Shown here: positions 1 to 8,928 of the stretch, piece by piece
Layout: every line of letters starts with the position of its first letter
Position numbering within the stretch: position 1 is the first letter of the stretch
Source of the DNA: Terracoccus luteus
GTDB taxonomy: Bacteria; Actinomycetota; Actinomycetes; Actinomycetales; Dermatophilaceae
NCBI RefSeq assembly: GCF_003635045.1
Contig: NZ_RBXT01000001.1
Span: 1,488,001 to 1,552,000 of the forward strand
Length of the DNA stretch: 64,000 nucleotides
Direction: 5' to 3'
The notes under the pieces: model-generated
What the model saw: only the letters and a program-made list of their open reading frames with translations
The model's database searches: none
Told to the model about the DNA's origin: nothing
Translations under genes and position numbers: made by a program

Positions 1-1479
1 TCCGTGTACCAGAAGATGATCGTGCGCGGCCGTGACTTCGAGGAGATCTACGACCTCGTCGCGGTGCGGGTGCTCGTCGACACGGTGCGTGACTGCTACG
101 CGGCGCTCGGGGCGCTGCACTCGCGGTGGAACCCGGTGGCCGGGCGCTTCAAGGACTACATCGCGATGCCGAAGTTCAACATGTACCAGTCGCTGCACAC
201 GACGGTCATCGGCCCGCAGGGCAAGCCGGTCGAGATCCAGATCCGCACCCACACGATGCACCGCCGCGCCGAGTACGGCGTCGCCGCCCACTGGAAGTAC
301 AAGGACCAGGCCGTCAGCGGGGGCCCCGCCCGCCCCGGGGAGGCCGTGCCGCAGAACGACATGGCGTGGCTGCGCCAGCTGCTCGACTGGCAGCGCGAGA
401 CCGAGGACCCGGGTGAGTTCCTCGACTCGCTGCGCTTCGAGATGGGCAGCAGCGAGCTCTACGTCTTCACGCCCAAGGGGGCCGTCATCGGCCTGCCCGT
501 CGGTGGCACCCCCGTCGACTTCGCCTACGCCGTGCACACCGAGGTCGGCCACCACTGCATCGGCGCGCGGGTCAACGGCCGCCTCGTCCCGCTCGAGTCG
601 ACCCTCGAGAACGGCGACGTCGTCGAGGTGCTGACGAGCAAGGCCGACGGCGCCGGCCCGTCACGCGACTGGCTGCAGTACGTCAAGAGCCCGCGGGCGC
701 GCAACAAGATCAAGGCGTGGTTCAGCAAGGAGCGCCGCGAGGAGGCCATCGAGGCCGGCAAGGACAGCATCGTCAAGGCGCTGCGCAAGCAGAACCTGCC
801 GCTGCAGCGCATCATGAGCCACGACTCGATGACCGCCGTCGCGAACGACCTGCGCTACCAGGACATCGACGCCCTCTACGCCGCCGTCGGCGAGAGCCAC
901 GTCTCGGCCCAGCACGTCGTCGGCAAGATCGTCGCCGCCCTCGGAGGGGTGGAGGGCGCGACCGAGGACCTCGCCGAGGCGACGGTCCCCAACCGCGCCG
1001 CCCGCCGCCGCGGGGGAGACCCCGGCGTCGTCGTCGTGGGCATGAGCGACGTGTGGGTCAAGCTGGCCAAGTGCTGCACGCCGGTGCCGGGCGACCCCAT
1101 CCTCGGCTTCGTCACCCGCGGCAACGGCGTGTCGGTGCACCGGGTCGACTGCACGAACGCCGACCAGCTGACGGCCAACCCCGAGCGCCTCATCGAGGTC
1201 GAGTGGGCGCCGAGCTCGGCGAGCGTCTTCCTCGTGCAGCTGCAGGTCGAGGCCCTCGACCGCAACCGGCTGCTCAGCGACGTCACCCGGGTGCTCAGCG
1301 ACCAGCACGTCAACATCCTGTCGGCGTACGTGCAGACCTCGCGCGACCGGATGGCCATCTCGCGCTTCACCTTCGAGATGGGCGACCCGGCCCACCTCGA
1401 CCACGTCATCAAGGCCGTGCGCAAGATCGACGGGGTCTTCGACGTCTACCGCGTCAACGGCGGCAAGTCGACCGCCTGA
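1..1479 (+). CDS. rel: Bifunctional (p)ppGpp synthetase/hydrolase Rel, 3' part
   Basis: The C-terminal 492 codons of a RelA/SpoT homologue; the gene runs off the left edge, so the N-terminal HD hydrolase domain and the true start are not seen. Visible in order: the synthetase domain (with [16 protein letters not shown] and [24 protein letters not shown]), the TGS domain (ELYVFTPKG, about residues 155-215 of this fragment), a helical region, a Cys-containing segment ([18 protein letters not shown]) and a C-terminal ACT domain ([19 protein letters not shown]). Family knowledge: makes and degrades the stringent-response alarmone and binds the ribosome through its C-terminal half. A cyclophilin gene, an MBL hydrolase and hisS follow, as around rel in mycobacteria. 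Only the domain set downstream of HD can be checked here. Confidence 0.95.
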   Translation, partial: SVYQKMIVRGRDFEEIYDLVAVRVLVDTVRDCYAALGALHSRWNPVAGRFKDYIAMPKFNMYQSLHTTVIGPQGKPVEIQIRTHTMHRRAEYGVAAHWKYKDQAVSGGPARPGEAVPQNDMAWLRQLLDWQRETEDPGEFLDSLRFEMGSSELYVFTPKGAVIGLPVGGTPVDFAYAVHTEVGHHCIGARVNGRLVPLESTLENGDVVEVLTSKADGAGPSRDWLQYVKSPRARNKIKAWFSKERREEAIEAGKDSIVKALRKQNLPLQRIMSHDSMTAVANDLRYQDIDALYAAVGESHVSAQHVVGKIVAALGGVEGATEDLAEATVPNRAARRRGGDPGVVVVGMSDVWVKLAKCCTPVPGDPILGFVTRGNGVSVHRVDCTNADQLTANPERLIEVEWAPSSASVFLVQLQVEALDRNRLLSDVTRVLSDQHVNILSAYVQTSRDRMAISRFTFEMGDPAHLDHVIKAVRKIDGVFDVYRVNGGKSTA

Positions 1480-1486
1480 CCCGGCG

Positions 1487-1518
1487 CACCGGCATGCGTG
1501 ACGGGCCGGATGCCGGTG
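1487..1518. terminator. Hairpin between convergent rel and cyclophilin genes
   Basis: Perfect 9-bp inverted repeat CACCGGCAT (1487-1495) / ATGCCGGTG (1510-1518) with a 14-nt loop, in the 53-bp gap between two converging genes. No T-run follows. The right arm carries the GGATGCCG octamer that recurs through the window. Called as a bidirectional terminator by position only. Confidence 0.45.
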
Positions 1519-1532
1519 ACGCGCGCGCCCGC

Positions 1533-2345
1533 TCAGGTGATGCGGACCCCCACCTCGATGTGCGTGCGCTTGGCCGGGCGGCCGTCGAGCGGTGCGCCCG
1601 GGTCCTGCGGTCGCACGCCGCCGGCGGCGATGCGGTCGAGGGTGCGGAGGCCGATGGGCAGGATGCGCCCGAAGACGGTGTAGTTCGGCCGCAGCACCGA
1701 GTCGGCCCAGACGAGGAAGAACTGGCTGCCGTTGGTGTCGGGCCCGGCGTTGGCCATGGCGAGGGTGCCGCGGGGGTAGACGACGCGCTCACCGGTGGGA
1801 TCGGTCGGCGACGGCGGCAGGAACGTCGGCAGCTCGTCCTCGTACCGGTAGCCCGGGCCGCCCGCGCCCGTGCCGCTCGGGTCACCGCACTGGAGCACCG
1901 AGAGCGTCGGGTAGGTCGTCAGGCGGTGGCAGATCGTGTCGTCGTAGAACTTCGAGCGCAGCAGGTGCAGGAAGCTCTGCACCGTGCAGGGGGCGACGGC
2001 GCGGTCGAGCTCCATCGGGATGCTGCCCCGGTTGGTGACGAAGGTGACGAGCACGGTGCCGCGGTGCGGCGTCGGCGTCGGCGTGGGGTCGCGGGGGAGC
2101 GAGACGGGCCGCACTGCCGGGTCGTCGGGCGTCGGGGTGTAGGCGCAGGGCCCGTCCGTCGCGTCGGCGAGGACGCCGGGGTCGGACGACACGACGGTGA
2201 CGCTGGGGACGCCGGGGACGCCGGGGACGGCCGAGGTGGGTGTCGGGGTCGGCGCGGCGACGGCCATGGCCGCAGGGGTGGGGGCGAGACCGAGCGCGAG
2301 GGCGCCGGCGGCGAGGGGGAGGAGGGCTCGGCGGGGCAGGTGCAC
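1533..2345 (-). CDS. Secreted cyclophilin-type peptidyl-prolyl isomerase
   Basis: 270 aa. GTG start at 2345 is chosen because GGAAGGAA stands a few bases before it and because it opens a clear signal peptide: basic VHLPRRA, a hydrophobic stretch ALLPLAAGALALGLA, then AMAVAAP. A Thr/Pro/Val-rich linker (about 33-90) leads to a cyclophilin domain (about 95-270) with GTLAMANAGPDTNGSQFFLVW and YTVFGRI, the family core. Expected role: cis-trans isomerisation of X-Pro bonds in exported proteins. Possibly anchored or released outside the cell; there is no lipobox Cys after the hydrophobic stretch. It is separated from the next gene upstream by a strong terminator (2399-2435), so it has its own promoter. 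A second, membrane-anchored cyclophilin lies at 4314-5168. Confidence 0.88.
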   Translation of the reverse strand: MHLPRRALLPLAAGALALGLAPTPAAMAVAAPTPTPTSAVPGVPGVPSVTVVSSDPGVLADATDGPCAYTPTPDDPAVRPVSLPRDPTPTPTPHRGTVLVTFVTNRGSIPMELDRAVAPCTVQSFLHLLRSKFYDDTICHRLTTYPTLSVLQCGDPSGTGAGGPGYRYEDELPTFLPPSPTDPTGERVVYPRGTLAMANAGPDTNGSQFFLVWADSVLRPNYTVFGRILPIGLRTLDRIAAGGVRPQDPGAPLDGRPAKRTHIEVGVRIT

Positions 2346-2398
2346 GGTGGTTCCTTCCGCGTCGGTGCGGTGGGCGCCCAGCAGTCTCGCAGCGTGCC

Positions 2399-2435
2399 GA
2401 CGGCCCCGCCACCCGGAGCGGGTGGCGGGGCCGTC
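2399..2435 (-). terminator. Terminator of the DUF349/cyclophilin operon
   Basis: Perfect 16-bp GC-rich stem (2399-2414 with 2420-2435) and a 5-nt loop GGAGC, 31 bases past the stop of the DUF349 gene. No U-tract, as is common in Actinobacteria. Confidence 0.75.
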
Positions 2436-2466
2436 GAAGGTGCGACGCGTCGGTGACGGGTGTCGG

Positions 2467-4317
2467 TCAGCCGCCGAACTCGGCGACTCCGGCGCGGGCC
2501 TGGTCGAGCCAGGCCTGACGGGCCTCGAGGGCCTCGGTGGCCTTGCGGATCTTCGACGCGTTGCCGGAGCCCTGGGCCTTGTCGAGGTCGGCCTGCAGGT
2601 CGGCGACGGCGCGCTCGAGCTGGTCGACCATGCCCCGGGCGCGGGCGGCCACCTCGGGGTTGCTCGAGCTCCAGCGGCGCTCGTCGGCGTCGCGGACGGC
2701 CTGCTCGATGCGGCGCAGACCCTTCTCGACGCGGTCCATGTCGGCGCGGGGCACCTTGCCGGCGGCCTCCCACCGGTCCTGGATGCCGCGCAGGGCCGCC
2801 TTGGCCTTCTCGAGGTCGGTGACGGGCAGGATGCCCTGGGCCTCGACGAGGAGCGCCTCCTTGACCTCGAGGTTGCCGCGGAACGACTCCTCCTCGGCGG
2901 CGACGACGGCGTCCTTGGCGGCGAAGAACGAGTCCTGCGCCGCCTTGAAGCGGGCCCAGAGGCGGTCGTCGTCGGTGCGGCTGGCGCGACCGGCACGACG
3001 CCAGTCGTCCATGAGCCGCTTGAAGGCGCCGGCGGTGGAGGCCCAGTCGGTGCTCGTGGCGAGCTTCTCGGCCTCGGTGACGAGCCGCTCCTTCTCCTGC
3101 TTGGCGTCGGAGTGGACGGCGTCGAGCCCGGCGAAGTGCGACCGGCGGGCCTTGTCGAACCCGTTGCGGGCGGCGCTGAAGCGCTGCCACAGGGCCGTCT
3201 CGCTCTCGCGGTCGAGGCGGGTGGCGGAGCGCTGGTGCGCCTTCCACTCGTCGAGCAGCTCGCGCATGCGGGCGCCGCTCGTCTTCCACTGGATGCGGGC
3301 CTCGGGCTGACCGGCGATCGACTCCGCCTCGGCGACGATACGCTCACGCTCCACCTTCGCCGCGGCGCGGGCCTCGGCCCGGTGCTGCTGCTCGACGGTG
3401 CGCTTGGCCGCGATGCCCGACTGGATCTCGTCGAGCTTGACGGCGAGGGCGTCGAGGTCGCCCACGACGGTGGCCTCGGCGACCTGCGCCTTGAGCGTCT
3501 TGAGGCCGTCGGCGACGTCCTTCGAGGCGACCTCGGGCTGGGCCACGCGCTGCTCGAGCAGGACCGCGGAGGCGAACAGCTCGTCGTACTTGCGGGCGAA
3601 GTAGGTCAGCGCCTGCTCGTGGCTCGCGCCGGGGTAGGAGCCGACCTCCTTCTCGCCCTCGGTCGTGCGCACGAAGACGACGCCGTTCTCGTCGACCCGT
3701 CCGAACGCGGCCGAGGCCGAGTGGTCGGTCGTGATGACGGGCGGGGCCACCGCGGCGGGCGGGTGCGGCGCCGCCTTGGCCAGCGCGGCCGGGGTCGGCA
3801 CCGGCGGGCGGGGGAGAGCGCTCGGCTTCGGCGCGACCGACGTGGACGACGCCTCCGGCTCGGTGTCGGCCTCGGGCTCGGTGTCGGCCTCGCGCTCGGT
3901 GTCGGCCTCGGGCTCGGCGTCGGTCGCCGTCGCGGTGGCGTCCGCGGCGGTGTCCGACGCGACCTCCGCGGAGTCGTCGCCGGCCGGGGCGGGGACCTCG
4001 GTCACCGGCTCGACCTCGGGCGCGGGCTGCTCCGAGACCGCCTCGTCCAGCTCGGGGGCCGGCTGGGGCGTGTCGTCGACCTCGGGAGCGGGCTGCACGG
4101 CATCCGGCGTCGTCTCTGCGGGCGTGGCCTCGGCGTCAGCATGCGGCTCGGGCTCGGGAGCCTGTGACTCAGGCTGCGATTCCGGCTGCGACTCGGGCTC
4201 CGGGTCGGGGGCGGGGGCCTCGACGCTCTCGACGGACGCCAGCGCGTCGGCGGTCTCGAGGGCGGCGGGGTCGGTGACGTCGCTGACGTCGGTGGGCGTG
4301 CGGGGATGCTCGGTCAT
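2467..4317 (-). CDS. DUF349 domain protein with acidic repetitive N-terminus
   Basis: 616 aa, ATG at 4317. The first 200 or so residues are Pro/Glu/Asp/Ala/Thr-rich and repetitive (PESQPESQPESQ; several copies of EADTEPEADTE-type units), likely disordered. The rest is charged, helical and carries several DUF349 repeats, each with a Trp and basic pattern (LLDEWKAHQRSATRLDRESE-ALWQRFSAARNGFD; LMDDWRRAGRASRTDDDRLWARFKAAQDSFF; IQDRWEAAGKVPRADMDRVE). DUF349 proteins are widespread in Actinobacteria; their biochemical role is not established. The start overlaps the stop of the upstream cyclophilin gene as ATGA (4314-4317), so the two are translationally coupled and a strong terminator ends the pair. 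Confidence 0.88.
   Translation of the reverse strand: MTEHPRTPTDVSDVTDPAALETADALASVESVEAPAPDPEPESQPESQPESQAPEPEPHADAEATPAETTPDAVQPAPEVDDTPQPAPELDEAVSEQPAPEVEPVTEVPAPAGDDSAEVASDTAADATATATDAEPEADTEREADTEPEADTEPEASSTSVAPKPSALPRPPVPTPAALAKAAPHPPAAVAPPVITTDHSASAAFGRVDENGVVFVRTTEGEKEVGSYPGASHEQALTYFARKYDELFASAVLLEQRVAQPEVASKDVADGLKTLKAQVAEATVVGDLDALAVKLDEIQSGIAAKRTVEQQHRAEARAAAKVERERIVAEAESIAGQPEARIQWKTSGARMRELLDEWKAHQRSATRLDRESETALWQRFSAARNGFDKARRSHFAGLDAVHSDAKQEKERLVTEAEKLATSTDWASTAGAFKRLMDDWRRAGRASRTDDDRLWARFKAAQDSFFAAKDAVVAAEEESFRGNLEVKEALLVEAQGILPVTDLEKAKAALRGIQDRWEAAGKVPRADMDRVEKGLRRIEQAVRDADERRWSSSNPEVAARARGMVDQLERAVADLQADLDKAQGSGNASKIRKATEALEARQAWLDQARAGVAEFGG
3857..3916. repeat. 18-nt in-frame tandem repeat in the DUF349 gene
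   Basis: Just over three copies of an 18-nt unit GGCTCGGTGTCGGCCTCG (3857-3874, 3875-3892, 3893-3910 with one change, then a decaying copy). On the coding strand it yields the EADTEP/EADTER hexapeptide repeats of the acidic N-terminal region. Such units expand and contract by slippage, so length variation between strains is likely. Confidence 0.8.
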
Positions 4318-5168
4318 GCCTTCTTCTCCGTGACGCTGACGCTGAGGATGCTGATCGGCGAGACCGGCGTGCCGTCGCTGGGCGACGCTCCGACGGCCTT
4401 GTTCGCGGCGATCTTCGTGACGATGTCCAGGCCCTTGGTGACCTTGCCGAAAATGCTGTAGCCGCCGCCCTCGGTGGGCAGCTTGCTGTCCTTGTAGGTG
4501 ATGAAGAACTGGCCGCCGTTGCTGTTGGGGTCCTGCGTGCGGGCCATGGCGAGGGATCCCGCCGGGTAGCTGCCGTCCTTCGGGGCGTTCTCGATGCCGA
4601 AGGTGTAGCCGGGTCCGCCCTGGCCGGTGCCGGTCGGGTCGCCGCACTGGAGCACGAAGATGCCCTCGCTCGTGACGCGGTGGCACGGGCTGGGCGCCCA
4701 GTAGCCCTCCTTGGCGAGGCTGATGAACGAGGCGACCGTCTGCGGGGCCTTGGCGCCGTCCAGCTCGAAGACGATGTCACCGCAGGTCGTCTTCACGGTG
4801 GCGGTGAAGGTCTTGCCGGCGGCGGTGGCCTTGTCGGGCACCTTGGAGAACTGCTTCGGCGAGGTCTGCGCGGCCGGCGGGGTGGTGCACCCGGCGGCGA
4901 GCTTCTGGCCCGAGGCGAGACCGGCCGACGGGGTCGAACCCGCTTCCGGCGTCGCGATGCTCGTCTGCGCGCCCGCGGCCGGCTCGGCCGTGTCGTTGCT
5001 CGGCAGCACCTTCGGCACGACGATGACCGCGGCGACGATGAGCAGGATGGCGAGGATGACGCCGAACACCTGCTTGTCACGAGTGGACTCGCTGACCGGA
5101 GCCTTCTGCTTCTTCTCGGCTTCTTCGTGGCGGCGACGCGCTCGCGCGCGCTCCTGCTCTTTGGTCAC
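4314..5168 (-). CDS. Membrane-anchored cyclophilin-type peptidyl-prolyl isomerase
   Basis: 284 aa. GTG start at 5168 has a strong ribosome site GAGGAGAGG a few bases upstream. N-terminus is highly basic and Glu-rich (residues 1-30, likely cytoplasmic), then one membrane segment (about 34-54, VFGVILAILLIVAAVIVVPKVL), a low-complexity linker, and an outward-facing cyclophilin domain (about 115-284: GDIVFELDGAKAPQTVASF, SLAMARTQDPNSNGGQFFIT, YSIFGKV). Type II orientation is inferred from the positive N-terminus. Coupled by ATGA to the DUF349 gene. A TAAACT box about 45 nt upstream of the start (reverse strand, around 5213-5218) is a plausible -10 with a normal leader. Confidence 0.9.
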   Translation of the reverse strand: MTKEQERARARRRHEEAEKKQKAPVSESTRDKQVFGVILAILLIVAAVIVVPKVLPSNDTAEPAAGAQTSIATPEAGSTPSAGLASGQKLAAGCTTPPAAQTSPKQFSKVPDKATAAGKTFTATVKTTCGDIVFELDGAKAPQTVASFISLAKEGYWAPSPCHRVTSEGIFVLQCGDPTGTGQGGPGYTFGIENAPKDGSYPAGSLAMARTQDPNSNGGQFFITYKDSKLPTEGGGYSIFGKVTKGLDIVTKIAANKAVGASPSDGTPVSPISILSVSVTEKKA

Positions 5169-5378
5169 GAACCTCTCCTCGAACGTGCGTCATCGACCCC
5201 CGGGCGTCCGGTCAGTTTAGGCAATCCGGGGGAGGGGCGAGCCGCGAGATGGTCACGAGTGCGTGACATCTCCCGTCCCACCACTCGGGCGCGACGGATC
5301 GTGCGGCCTGCACCACGTGGGAGCACCGTATCGGCACGCCCGCGCGGCGCGTCGGCGCCCCTCTGGCAGGATCGCCGC

Positions 5379-5696
5379 ATGCAGCGCACCGTCACCATCC
5401 TCGTCGACGACCTCGACGGTACGGATGCCGTGGAGACCGTCCGCTTCTCCCTCGACGGCGAGAGCTTCGAGATCGACCTCAACGAGCGCAACGCGGCCGC
5501 GCTGCGAGCGGCCATCCGCCCGTGGACGGCCCGCGCGCACGCCGACGGACGTCCCGAGCGCAGCCGCACCGAGCTGCGGTCGTCCGGTGACTCGCGCGCC
5601 GCCGAGATCCGCGCGTGGGCGGCAGGGCAGGGCATCACGGTGCCCGCGCGAGGCCGTATCCCGGCATCCGTCGTCCGCGAGTTCGACGCCCGCTGA
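5379..5696 (+). CDS. lsr2: Lsr2-family nucleoid-associated protein
   Basis: 105 aa. N-terminal dimerisation fold (MQRTVTILVDDLDGTDAVETVRFSLDG, then an acidic EIDLNERNAAALRAAI) and C-terminal DNA-binding domain (EIRAWAAGQGITVPARGRIPASVVREFD) with the AT-hook-like RGR. Lsr2 coats AT-rich DNA and silences foreign genes in Actinobacteria; length fits the family (about 110). ATG at 5379; six bases before it ends a CAGGAT box, so the mRNA may be leaderless. It stands alone between the divergent cyclophilin gene and a repeat array, not in an operon. The window is too GC-rich for obvious local Lsr2 targets. Confidence 0.9.
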   Translation: MQRTVTILVDDLDGTDAVETVRFSLDGESFEIDLNERNAAALRAAIRPWTARAHADGRPERSRTELRSSGDSRAAEIRAWAAGQGITVPARGRIPASVVREFDAR

Positions 5697-5705
5697 GCCC
5701 AGCCC

Positions 5706-6125
5706 GGTCGGGCGCGACGGTTCACCTCGACCGGATGCCGTGGCGCCGGGTGGAGGTATCCGGTGACCTCTGGTGGTCGGCGATCACCTCCAATGCGAGG
5801 AGCCGCCTCGCGGTGGAGGTATCCGGTGACCTCTGGTGGTCGCCGAACACCTCCACCGGCGGGTCGAGGTAGAAGCTCGCGGTGGGGCGCGTCGTATTAC
5901 CTCGACCGGATGCCGGTGACGCCGGGTCGAGGTAAAAGCTCGCGGCCGAGCGCGTCGTCTCACCTCGACCGGATGCCGGCGCGCTGGGTGGAGGTATCCG
6001 GCGACCGTGGGTGGTCGCGGATCACCTCCAACCGCGGTCGAGGTGAAAAGTAGCGCTCGGGCGCGACGGTTCACCTCGACCGGATGCCGGTGACGCCGTG
6101 TCGACTTGGAAAGTCGCGGTCGGGC
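5706..6125. repeat. Intergenic array of interspersed hairpin repeats
   Basis: The 471-bp gap between lsr2 and the MBL gene is filled by repeated modules. Type A carries CACCTCGACCGGATGCCG: copies near 5723, 5898, 5961 and 6072. Type B carries GGTGGAGGTATCCGGTGACC: copies at 5749 and 5812, with a diverged copy near 5988. Exact direct repeats of 32 nt (5709-5740 = 6058-6089) and 31 nt (5749-5779 = 5812-5842) occur. Both types fold: ACCTCGACC/GGTCGAGGT is a perfect 9-bp stem at 5899-5907/5925-5933 with GGATGCCG in the loop; GGTGGAGGT/ACCTCCACC is a perfect 9-bp stem at 5812-5820/5849-5857; and at 5961-6045 a 10-bp outer stem encloses a type B hairpin. No convincing ORF: the open frames here follow the repeats. 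Confidence 0.9.
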
Positions 6126-6167
6126 GCGAGGAGTCCCTCGACCCGGGCCCGGCGTAGGCTCCGGCGA

Positions 6168-6869
6168 GTGCTGACCGTCGCCTTCCCCGCCCGCGCCTTC
6201 GACACCAACTGCTACGTCGTCGCCACCGGGCCGGGCGAGGAGTGCCTCGTCGTCGACCCGGGCGTGGGCATCGAGGACACCCTGCGCGACGTCCTCGAGC
6301 AGCACCGACTCCGTCCGGCCGCCGTGCTGCTCACCCACGGCCACCTCGACCACGTCTACTCGGTGACGCCGGTGTGCGGCTCCGACACGGCCGCCTACAT
6401 CCACGCCGACGACCGCTACCGGCTGACCGACCTGCTGGCCCAGACGAACCCGGGTCTCGTCGCGATGTTCGAGCAGCAGTTCGGCGCCCGCGCGACGTGG
6501 ACCGACCCGACCGACGTTGTCGAGATCACCGACGGCACGCGCCTGAGCCTCGCCGGGCTCGACGTCGACGTCCTGCACGCGCCGGGGCACACCGAGGGCT
6601 CGGTGATGTTCGGCCTCGGCGGAATCCCCGACGGGGTGTCCGGCCAGGTCGACGTCGACCGCACGATGGTCAGCGGCGACGTGGTCTTCGCCGGCAGCAT
6701 CGGTCGCACCGACCTGCCCGGCGGCAGCCACGAGGCCATGCAGCGCAGCCTGCGCGACGTCGTCCTCCCGCTGCCCGACACGACGCTCGTGCTGCCGGGC
6801 CACGGCCCCGCCACGACGATGGCCCACGAACGGCGGACCAACCCGTACCTGAAAGACTTGCCCGCGTGA
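6168..6869 (+). CDS. MBL-fold metallo-hydrolase, glyoxalase II-like
   Basis: 233 aa. GTG start at 6168 is chosen because it begins the conserved VLTVAFPARAFDTNCYVV strand and lies 7 nt after a TAGGCT box (6155-6160), the layout of a leaderless transcript. Zinc ligands visible: THGHLDH (H57, H59, D61, H62), HAPGHTEGS, SGDVVFAGSIGRTD and a late PGHGP. This is the hydroxyacylglutathione-hydrolase-like branch of the superfamily; the real substrate is unknown, and in glutathione-free Actinobacteria may be another thioester or sulfur species. The stop overlaps the hisS start as GTGA, so the two are co-translated, an arrangement also seen in mycobacteria. Confidence 0.88.
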   Translation: MLTVAFPARAFDTNCYVVATGPGEECLVVDPGVGIEDTLRDVLEQHRLRPAAVLLTHGHLDHVYSVTPVCGSDTAAYIHADDRYRLTDLLAQTNPGLVAMFEQQFGARATWTDPTDVVEITDGTRLSLAGLDVDVLHAPGHTEGSVMFGLGGIPDGVSGQVDVDRTMVSGDVVFAGSIGRTDLPGGSHEAMQRSLRDVVLPLPDTTLVLPGHGPATTMAHERRTNPYLKDLPA

Positions 6870-8245
6870 GCACCCCGCAGCCCAAGGCCGCCAAGGTCAT
6901 GCCGATCAGCGGCTTCCCCGAGTACCTCCCCGCCGAGCGCATCGTCGAGCAGCGCTTCCTCGACGTCATCCGCGAGACGTTCGAGCTGCACGGGTTCAGC
7001 TCGGTCGAGACCCGCTCGATCGAGCCGATCGAGCGGCTGAGCGCCCAGGGGGAGGACGCCGACAAGGAGATCTACGCCGTCAGCCGCCTCGCGGGCGGCG
7101 ACGAGGACGCCCGCTGGGGCCTGCACTTCGACATGACGGTCCCCTTCGCGCGCTACGTCCTCGAGAACGCCGGCAAGCTCGCCTTCCCCTTCCGCCGGTA
7201 CCAGATCCAGAAGGCGTGGCGCGGCGAGCGCCCGCAGGAGGGTCGATACCGCGAGTTCACCCAGGCCGACATCGACGTCGTCGACGTGGGGCGGCTCTCG
7301 CCGCACTTCGAGGCCGAGATGCCGCTCGTCATCGCCGACGTCTTCAGCCGCTTCCCCGTGGGCGAGTTCGTCATCCAGGTCAACGACCGCAAGATCCCCA
7401 ACGGCTTCTACCAGGGCATCGGCATCACCGACGTCATCGGCACCCTGCGCATCGTCGACAAGCTCGACAAGATCGGCCCCGACAAGGTCAAGGCGCTGCT
7501 CGTCGAGGCCGGCACGACGCCCGAGCAGGCCGACCAGTGCCTCGCCCTCGCCCGCATCCGCTCGACCGATCTCGGCTTCGTCGAGCAGGTGCGGGCCCTC
7601 GGCGTCGAGCACCCCCTGCTCGACGAGGGGCTCGAGTCGCTCTCCAACGTCATCCGCACCGGCATGGCGCACGCGCCGGGACGGCTCGTCGCCGACCTGC
7701 GCATCGCGCGGGGCCTCGACTACTACACCGGCACCGTCTACGAGACGCAGTTCGTCGGCCACGAGTCGTGGGGCTCGTTCTGCTCCGGCGGCCGCTACGA
7801 CGCGCTCGCCTCCGACGGCCGCACCACCTACCCGGGCGTCGGCATCTCCATCGGCGTGACCCGCATCCTCGGCCTGCTCGTCGGCCGCGGCCTCGTCACC
7901 GCGTCGCGCTCGACCCCTGCCGCCGTGCTCGTCGCGCTCGCCGACGAGGGCGCCCGCGAGTCGGCCGTCGCCGTCGCCACCTCCCTGCGTCGTCGCGGCG
8001 TCCCGTGCGAGGTCGCCCCCTCGGCGGCCCGCTTCGGCAAGCAGATCCGCTACGCCGAGCGACGCGGCATCCCGTTCGTGTGGTTCCCCGCGACGGATGC
8101 CGGTGGGCCGGGTGACGACGCCGCCGCGGCCCCGAAGGGGCACGAGGTCAAGGACATCCGCTCGGGCGAGCAGGTTGCGGCCGACCCGTCGACGTGGCTG
8201 CCGCCCACCGACGACCTGCGGCCGACGGTCACGCGCGTCGACTGA
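6866..8245 (+). CDS. hisS: Histidine--tRNA ligase
   Basis: 459 aa, GTG start overlapping the MBL stop (GTGA at 6866-6869). Class II synthetase signatures: motif 2 region YQIQKAWRGERPQEGRYREFTQADID, the histidyl-specific ARGLDYYTGTVYET, and motif 3 GGRYDALAS with GISIGVTRI. A C-terminal anticodon-binding domain follows (AAVLVALADEG onward). It charges tRNA-His in the cytoplasm. Length fits the family. The next gene converges from the other strand 26 bases after the stop. Confidence 0.95.
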   Translation: MSTPQPKAAKVMPISGFPEYLPAERIVEQRFLDVIRETFELHGFSSVETRSIEPIERLSAQGEDADKEIYAVSRLAGGDEDARWGLHFDMTVPFARYVLENAGKLAFPFRRYQIQKAWRGERPQEGRYREFTQADIDVVDVGRLSPHFEAEMPLVIADVFSRFPVGEFVIQVNDRKIPNGFYQGIGITDVIGTLRIVDKLDKIGPDKVKALLVEAGTTPEQADQCLALARIRSTDLGFVEQVRALGVEHPLLDEGLESLSNVIRTGMAHAPGRLVADLRIARGLDYYTGTVYETQFVGHESWGSFCSGGRYDALASDGRTTYPGVGISIGVTRILGLLVGRGLVTASRSTPAAVLVALADEGARESAVAVATSLRRRGVPCEVAPSAARFGKQIRYAERRGIPFVWFPATDAGGPGDDAAAAPKGHEVKDIRSGEQVAADPSTWLPPTDDLRPTVTRVD

Positions 8246-8271
8246 CCGCCGGGTGGCGGCAGGGCCGCGGC

Positions 8272-8895
8272 TCAGCGGGCCCGGGGCTCGAGGGGTGGCG
8301 GCCACAGGCCGTTGCTGCGCAGCTCGAGCACGCCGAGGGCGTGCACGACGGCAGGGTCTCCCCGCCGCCACGCCCCGGCCGGGTCGTCGCTGATGCGGGC
8401 CAGCGCGGTCATCGGCTGGCGGGCGAGGGCTCGCAACGCGAAGAGGTCGAGGTCGGCGCTGGCGTCGATGAAGCGCTGGGCCGTCGTCGCGCGGCGCGCG
8501 AAGCGGTAGCGCACGAAGGCCCACACGAGCACGACGAGGGCGATGGGCACCGCGGCGATGACGATGCCGAGCACGAGTGCCACCGTGTGGACGGTGTCGG
8601 ACATCGACGTGCCGGCCTCGCGCAGCGTCGTGCCCGAGCCGGCCGCCTGCTGCAGCCAGACGCGCAGCGAGTCGCCGACGAGCGGTAGCCGGCCGGCCTC
8701 GTCACCGGCCCCGGTGAGCGACCCCTCCACCGTCTGGCCCGCCGACCGCAGCGACCCGGCCGGCCCCTGCAGCAGCTGCACGGTGTCGAAGACCTGCCGC
8801 CCGAGCCACACCCACAGACCGACCCAGAGCAGCACGAGGGTGTCGCTGACGATCTGCCGCGTCCGGCGGGCGGGGGTGTCGGCGTACAGCTTCAT
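8272..8895 (-). CDS. Membrane protein of unknown function
   Basis: 207 aa, ATG at 8895 with GAGAGG upstream. Two membrane segments: about 17-38 (IVSDTLVLLWVGLWVWLG) and about 103-128 (TVALVLGIVIAAVPIALVVLVWAFV). The loop between them, about 60 residues, is Gly/Ser/Thr-rich with LLQGPAGSLRSAGQTVEGSLTG and, by the positive-inside rule, may face outward; the C-terminal 80 residues are basic and likely cytoplasmic. It is last in the minus-strand series that starts with the Lgt-like gene, 33 bases after the previous stop. TAGGTT on the reverse strand (8926-8931) could give it its own promoter. No family recognised. Confidence 0.75.
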   Translation of the reverse strand: MKLYADTPARRTRQIVSDTLVLLWVGLWVWLGRQVFDTVQLLQGPAGSLRSAGQTVEGSLTGAGDEAGRLPLVGDSLRVWLQQAAGSGTTLREAGTSMSDTVHTVALVLGIVIAAVPIALVVLVWAFVRYRFARRATTAQRFIDASADLDLFALRALARQPMTALARISDDPAGAWRRGDPAVVHALGVLELRSNGLWPPPLEPRAR

Positions 8896-8928
8896 GGCGA
8901 GCCTCTCGGTCGTGCGGGCGCGACCAAC

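Noticed and set aside
5763-6053. Open reading frames through the first repeat array on both strands
   Set aside because: They simply translate the repeats, have no ribosome site, and no family-like sequence.
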